Assembly (NCBI RefSeq): GCF_040807025.1
Contig: NC_090956.1
Location: forward strand, 6,622,517-6,686,516
Direction: 5' to 3'
Length of the DNA stretch: 64,000 nt
DNA from: Struthio camelus
Taxonomy: Eukaryota > Chordata > Aves > Struthioniformes > Struthionidae
A program made the translations under genes and the position numbers. Positions within the stretch are counted from its first letter, which is position 1. The number at the start of each line of letters is the position of its first letter. The notes beneath the pieces are model-generated. The model was not told where the DNA came from, ran no database searches, and was given only the letters and a program-made list of their open reading frames with translations. Below are positions 58,346-64,000 of this stretch, in pieces.

Positions 58346-61017
58346 TATATGGTAGGTAGTTTGTCTCCTGGACAAACCCCTCAGGCACCTGTGGTGTCTC
58401 AGCTGCTGCCTCTGGTTCTCATCTCGTTATGCTCTTGACTGGGCTTCCTGAATGGACACTGGGTCTGGTTCATTGCTTGCCTTGTCTGGGACTCAATGGA
58501 TCCTGTTGCCACCATGCTGCTCTGCCTGTTCTGTTCAGATGCTGTGGGACTGCACCCTAGCTGGTGAGGGTACTGCCTGTGCTGGGGTCACCATTGGCCC
58601 TGGCTTGCCTTTCCTGGGGGAAGAGCCAGCCCTGGTTTCTGCAGTAGGCAGCTTTCTCTGCAGCTGGTTGGGTGGGGAATTCTCCAGTAAAATAATCTTT
58701 CCAGTGGGAAATGTGCTTTCTGCAAAGTTAAACCTTTGGCTGAAAACATTATCTTTGTTGGAAAATCTTCACCAAGGTCTTTAATTTCAGACTAGTTTAG
58801 TTGTAAAGTGTGGGTGCAGTGGTATCTGATAGCAGCTATAGTTTAAAGGTTTCCGTCTTCTCCCACTGACTAGACTGAGACCAGAACTGCAATCTGGGAA
58901 TGTCCAAAATTAAGTTGCTTGCATGAACACTATGGGAACCTTTTTGTTCTCTAGAAAAAAAAAAAACTGAGTTAAAATAACATTTTCAAGACAGGTCAGC
59001 TCTTGGGATTTCAGCAAATACAGATATTCTGCTTTTCACTCAGCTGCAGTCTGAAGTCATTTACATCTACCTCAGCCTGCTTCCTTCTAGGATCCACTGA
59101 GATGACAGCCCCTATCTCATACTGCTGTGGGCCACTGAGCAAAATCCTCTGCTGAATTTAAGTAAATGCATAAATGATCTTCCTGGTGAACGACCTCATA
59201 AGCCTAGCTGGTTACCTGTGCATTAGACCAGCCTTCTGAAATACAGCTTGGGCAGAAAAAATGTCAGCTCCAGCTCGTGACAGTGCAGTAAGCCCTCAAA
59301 TAGCCAAAGAGCACAATTAGAGGGGCAGAGTTAGAGGAAGGTGATATGAAAGATTTTAGTACGACGAGCTCTAGTCAGATAGAACAGTTGCAATAAGAAA
59401 AGTGTGCTTCTGTGGAAGAGAGCTACTCTAATCTTTACTTGATGGGGTCTTTTTCTTGGAAATAACCAGCCTGAATCACAGCTTCGTTAGGGGATAGTTA
59501 TGCTGAAGTTATGCTGGGGAAAGTGTAGTTCTGGTGTGGGAGCAGGACTCCCATTTTTCTCCTAGTAAATAAAGTGGTGGAGATCAAAGTATTCCTTCTC
59601 TGTTTTTCCAGCACTAATACAATGGAGGGAGCTAGCCCTGCGCTGGCAAGAGAAGCTGGTGGTGTTTCTCGGTGCTGACAGAAGCTGAACTGTGCCTTGT
59701 CTCTGTGTTGTCATCCCTGCTCAGATCTTTGCTGTTATTTGAAAGAGGGTTTTACTGCTTTCATTTGTTAATTTTTTTCCAGGGGGCCTGTATAACCCTT
59801 TGTATCCCAGACAGGAAAATCCACTTTTATTCAAAATAAAATCTGGTGCTGGAGCCATTAAATGGTTAGGTGTATTAGAAAAGATGTTAAGGGGTCCTAA
59901 GCACCACAGCTGCCCCTTCATGCTACACCACTGTTCTGCTTGTTCTAATTCTTTTAGAAGTCATATTTTCTAAAGGACTCTTCCCTCTCTGTCCTTCTCT
60001 CTGTCTTTGAAGGGGCCTCAAGCCAGAGAAGCTGTGGTCTCTGGCCAGCGACTAGCTCAGTTCCAGTTTCTAGATTGACTGTACTGCTGAGTATTGGTAG
60101 ATGAATGAGAAAACATACAGTACATGGAGTACTCTGTAGTAACTGCCTGCTCTGGCCCCCTGGTAGGTGAAAGAGTACCTGTCTTCATTTGCAAATGTCT
60201 TTCTGAATATGGTCATGCACTATGGCTGTAAGCAAACAGCTCTGCTCCCCTCCTACTAGCTCGCTCACCTTTAAGGTTGATCCTGCTTCTTCTGTTGGTG
60301 CTGGGGAAGACCTCTAGAAATTCATTCCAACCTAAGTTATTTCATAAAGTGACTTTATGATCTACCTTTTCTCTTCTGGAAGGTCTCTTCTAAAGGGCTC
60401 ATCTTAGGGCTGAGCCCTTGGGCTGCCCACTTCTGGGGTGACTGCCTGGATGCAGCAATATCTGTCAAGTCCCAGTGCCCCTCAGGTCTAATTTTAGCTC
60501 AGCACTGCAGACTGTCTTGGCATGGATCAAAAGAAGGTTAATGATCATCTCGGCAGGTTACCAAAACCAATGTAGTGTTTATTCTGGATAACAGCATTGG
60601 AGAGGAAACCAAGCATGACCATCTTCCTTGCACAGCTTACCAGGCATGGCTGTACTCCTGCACATGGCTCTGCCAGGGGTAAACTCATCTGGTTGGTTCT
60701 CAAGGGAAGGAGCCTCCTTCTTCCCCAGGTCAAGATAGGTCTGCTACAACACTTCCAGCCCTACCTACGTCCTGATTTGCTGACCCAGGCAGTTGCTGTA
60801 TTCCTAGAGAAAAATATTTCAAGAGGCTGCAAGTCTACATTTTCAGCTGTGGAAATTTACACTTGTCTTCCTTTCCCAAAATTTTATAGGACATGCTCCC
60901 TAAATGGCCCCTTTGGCCAGGAATGACTAGAAGACTGCAAATATATCCTAAACACAATTGCTCTGGAATAGTCTGTGTCTCCAAAGTACCATTATCAAGT
61001 ATTTACACCTGAATGTA

Positions 61018-61071
61018 GCAGTGGAACAGGTTGCCTGGAGAGGTGGTAGGGTCTCCTTCTTTAGGGATTTT
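61018..61071 (+). mobile_element. older CR1 LINE, left part
   Basis: GTGGAACAGGTTGCCTGGAG and GGGTCTCCTTCTTTAGGGAT match the end of CR1 ORF2 (the EHWNRLP...ESP region) and stop short at the point where the younger CR1 begins. It continues at 61571 on the far side of the insertion. Confidence 0.75.
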
Positions 61072-61494
61072 CTGGAGTACTGTGCCCAATTCTGGGCTCC
61101 CCAGGACAAGAGAGACATGGCACTCCTGGAGAGAGTGCAGTGGAGGGCTACAAAGATGACTAGGGAACTGGAGCATCTCTGCTATGAGGAAAGGCTGAGA
61201 GAGCTGAGCCTGGAGAAGAGAAGACTCGGAGGGGATCTCATAAACGTGTACAAGTATCTGAAGGGAGGGTGTCAAGAGGACAGGGGCAGACTCTTCTCCG
61301 TGGTGCCCAGTGACAGGACAAGAGGCAATGGGCATAAGCTGAACCACAGGAAGTTCCATCTGAACATGAGGCAAAACTTCTTGACTGTGAGGGTGACTGA
61401 GCACTGGAACAGGTTGCCCAGAGAGGCTGTGGAGTCTCCTTTCCTGGAGATATTCAAAACCCGTCTGGATGCAATCCTGGGAAATATGCTCTAG
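61072..61494 (+). pseudogene. CR1 ORF2 C-terminal fragment (LINE reverse transcriptase protein end)
   Basis: The frame codes for the last 140 residues of the CR1 ORF2 protein, downstream of the reverse transcriptase domain. Recognisable blocks are [62 protein letters not shown] and [20 protein letters not shown]. It has no internal stop and ends at TAG 61492-61494. A GLF tripeptide usually present before SLEKRR is missing, an in-frame deletion. Endonuclease and catalytic reverse transcriptase parts are absent because of 5' truncation, so it is dead. The frame stays open leftward into the older CR1 by chance. Confidence 0.85.
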
Positions 61495-61570
61495 AGGGCC
61501 CAGCTGGAGCAGGGGGGTTGGACTAGTAGATGTCCAGAGGATCCTTCCAACCTCAACCATTCTGTGATTA
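61072..61570 (+). mobile_element. younger CR1 LINE, 5'-truncated, inserted in the older copy
   Basis: It starts in the terminal part of ORF2 (CTGGAGTACTGTGCCCAATT) and runs through the 3'UTR (GGGGGGTTGGACTAG) to the CR1 end CAACCATTCTGTGA. CR1 copies in birds are usually 5'-truncated like this and lack poly(A) and clear target duplications. It is flanked on both sides by pieces of another CR1. Confidence 0.85.
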
Positions 61571-61687
61571 TGCGAAAAGCCATCTGGATAGGATCCTGGG
61601 CAACATTCTCTAGGTGACCCTGCTTGAGCAGGGGGGTTGGACTAGATGATTTCCAGAGGTCCCTGCCAACCTCAACCATTCTGTGAA
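61571..61687 (+). mobile_element. older CR1 LINE, right part
   Basis: GAAAAGCCATCTGGATAGGA resumes the CR1 sequence that broke off at 61071, then GACCCTGCTTGAGCAGGGGG, GGTTGGACTAGATGATTTCC and CAACCATTCTGTGAATG complete a second CR1 3' end. Joining the two parts gives one continuous CR1 tail, which shows nesting rather than tandem duplication. Confidence 0.8.
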
Positions 61688-62900
61688 TGTTCATGTGCTT
61701 TGGGTCTGATTATAGGCTTGAACTGATGAAAATCAGGAGATGGTGGAATGGCTTAAAGGCATTTCACCTTTAATGGCATTTAAAGGCATGTATGGTTTCC
61801 AACCATACAAATGGCTCAGTCTGAGATAGCTAAAAGCATTTATCAAGTTAATCTGTAATGCTCTTGAGAGCAAAGGGTAAACCCTTCTGACTGAAGAGCA
61901 GTGTCTAAGTGTATAACATCCCTTTAACTTTCACTTAACGAAATGCAACTAACCCATCCCATCAGCACCTTAGTCTGTTGACCACTGTGAAGGGTGTTTA
62001 GCCTCACTGTGCCTTCCCTGCTGATAGCTACCTTGGTGTACCTGGGTGTTCCAGGCCTATGTCCAGCTGGGTCAGGGATGAAGGTGAGGGAGTAAAGAGT
62101 TTGGTGCAGATAAGCATATGATGTAGTGGCAGTAGTTGGGGCTACACCCCTGGCAGAGGGCACATCCCACCATGATTATTCACCCCAGATGCTGTTTGTT
62201 AGCTTAACTTCAACCGTGAATTTACAGCCCTTTCCTCCTGCTACTGCAGATGTCATGGTTATTTTGCCATGCTCTTGGCACAGCTGAAATAGTTGCAGTG
62301 GTCTTATTTCAGGAACACCCCATACCCACAGGGAGGTGAGTACATGGGAGCGTAGGCAGGCTGCCCTTGGGAGGACTCAGTGAAAGTTTTGGTTATAAAC
62401 CATAAGACCAAAAGGCTGCACCGTGCCATGATTGGGAAATGGCTCCCCTCCAGCAAAGTGCTGTCACAGATGTGGCCAGCAGCAGAGCCCTTGCAGCTTC
62501 CCTGGGAGTGTGGAAGAAATTGTACAGCTGGCAAAGTGTTTTCTGAGAGAGCCCTGAGATGCTGGAACTGGCTTTACCCTCAATAGCCCCAAAATAGCTG
62601 GAACCTGCCAACTTCTCAGGCATGAGCTGAGAAACATTATGAGAACATCTATTTAATAGTGTCTCTGGAGAGCACTGGGGATGTTTCCTCCTAGCTGGAG
62701 TGGTCAGGGAGATGTCTGGGCAGCCAGATGGCCATATTCATGTGGAGCTTATATTAATATTTTATTTGAATGTATTTACAGCATGGTTAATATGATCCTA
62801 GATCCCTGAGCAGGTATCTTTACTATGTTAAATCTAAACAGAAAAAGCATGTGCCTGGGTGGCAGCATGTGCTTCCCCCAAGGCCAATTGAATCTCAACA

Positions 62901-62915
62901 CCCCCCTCCCCCCCC
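62901..62915 (-). repeat. C6-T-C8 tract
   Basis: CCCCCCTCCCCCCCC is a low-complexity C tract. Its complement has G-quadruplex potential. Confidence 0.85.
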
Positions 62916-63639
62916 AATGCTGCTGATGTTAAGTGCAAAGATTGCCTGTGTCCTTGTAGGGATACACAAAGTCTGTCTTTGCCCCCAGATGATGTCCAGC
63001 TGTCACAGAAGTGTGAGTGATTGGTGAGTCTCCTGCATGGTGCCAGCATGCCTAAAACCCAACCACCTCCCCCAAAAACATGTGCATAGTAGCAGAAAAG
63101 CTTGGAAAATGGGTCTTGTAGGTGCCAGGCTCCATCCAGGAGAAACCGGTTTGGTTTGACACATGGCTGATGTCAGACTGCAGGGGGGGAAGGCAGCTGC
63201 TGCCAGGCAGCGTTGGGCGTTGTTGGGCTCGCAGCATAGCAATATGCGAGAGCCCTTCCTCTCCCTGTGCTTCTCTTTCCCCTTCAGTCTGCACTGCCTC
63301 TCCCTCCATGTACACATAGAGCCTTGCTCAGGAGGCTGTGAAACCCCAGGATGGGACAAGGCATGCATCACCTAATGCCTGCTCCTCAGCTGTGTCTGCA
63401 GGCTGCTCTCAGCACAACTGTGTTTCCCTGTGAATTCAGAGACCTCTCAAGGAAGTGGAAAGCAGAAAGGTTAACTTTGGAGAGTCCAAGACAATAGAGA
63501 TGGAGATGTGCCAGGATTTGGATTGCCTGTCCTTTTCATAAATGTTTCATATGGAGGTTACCCAAGTTGAAAAAAACAAGTGAACCCAGCATACCCACCC
63601 TCTCTGGAGGAATTGAGTTTATCGTTAATAATCTACTGC

Positions 63640-63850
63640 TAAAAGGGTAACATCTGTTTTGGACAAACTGTAATGAGATTTAAACCCCAGGTGGAGGGAG
63701 GACTTCACAGTAATAAATGACTTTCTGTATGTCTAAATAGTTTTAATTTTTTTTCTGGCAGAAATAGCTGCTTTTCACCTCAGGCTTCTTTTTGCCAGCT
63801 CTTTTTGTTTAATGATTGCTATTAATTTCCAGGGTGGCAGATGGATTCTA
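63640..63850. promoter_or_regulatory. AT-rich non-coding block, candidate conserved element
   Basis: A non-repetitive AT-rich stretch with CACAGTAATAAATGAC, TGTTTAATGATTGC and CTATTAATTTCC, close to the right edge. Candidate only. Confidence 0.2.
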
Positions 63851-64000
63851 GCCTGGTGTAGTCTGAAATGAGGAAAAACAGCCTGTGAAGGTGCGAGCTT
63901 GCCGTGAATATGTGCATGGGTCACACGTGTCCCTGTGGGATGCCATGTGTGGCTGTCTGTTTTTCCTGGGAACTCTTGCTTCTTGGTAGCTGCTCCCCAC

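Larger units (their letters stand above)
51241..64000 (-). other. ELFN1: ELFN1 5'UTR intron or upstream flank
   Basis: Nearly 13 kb 5' of the ELFN1 coding exon with no recognisable coding exon. I see no CpG island that could be the ELFN1 promoter, so the first exon is probably beyond the right edge and this is intron. It holds a tandem duplication, one MIR remnant, an LTR-like repeat, a nested CR1 pair and three candidate conserved blocks, listed separately. The largest open frames are repeat-derived or random. Confidence 0.6.

Noticed and set aside
59660..59690. Possible RE1/NRSF half-site (GGTGCTGACAG)
   Set aside because: Only one half of the 21-base consensus is present.

Overview
The window looks like bird nuclear DNA. 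The evidence is two nested CR1 LINE copies with the CR1 3' end (ATTCTGTGA), a few decayed MIR-type SINE remnants, low overall repeat density, and two vertebrate genes whose closest known relatives are human MAD1L1 and ELFN1. No bacterial, plasmid, phage or CRISPR features are visible. The species cannot be named from the sequence alone.

Layout. Bases 1-26101 read as the 3' part of a long intron of MAD1L1 (+ strand), the mitotic checkpoint gene. Its last coding exon is at 26102-26260 (52 residues and a stop), followed by a 3'UTR of about 1 kb ending at an AATAAA at 27299. Bases 27.3-48 kb are intergenic, with no recognisable coding exon but several AT-rich or motif-bearing islands that look like candidate regulatory DNA. 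ELFN1 (- strand) has its whole coding sequence in one exon at 48827-51214. It encodes a 795-residue type I membrane protein with leucine-rich repeats, a fibronectin III domain and a C-terminal protein phosphatase 1 docking motif. Bases 51215-64000 lie 5' of the ELFN1 coding exon and are probably 5'UTR intron or upstream flank. They hold the nested CR1 pair (61.0-61.7 kb), an LTR-like interspersed repeat (about 58.0-58.35 kb), one MIR remnant and two candidate conserved non-coding blocks.

MAD1L1 and ELFN1 face each other tail to tail, as they do at human 7p22.3. They are not functionally linked: one acts at kinetochores in dividing cells, the other at synapses. The intergenic and intronic DNA may carry ELFN1 enhancers, but that is inference.

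No exotic or undescribed system is evident. The best second looks are the nested CR1 insertion, the splice acceptor that appears to abut the ELFN1 start codon, and a set of AT-rich, motif-dense non-coding islands (notably 34.7-35.0 kb and 57.1-57.6 kb). Apart from the genes and the CR1, claims about non-coding DNA rest on reading motifs and base composition only, and need alignment to other birds.
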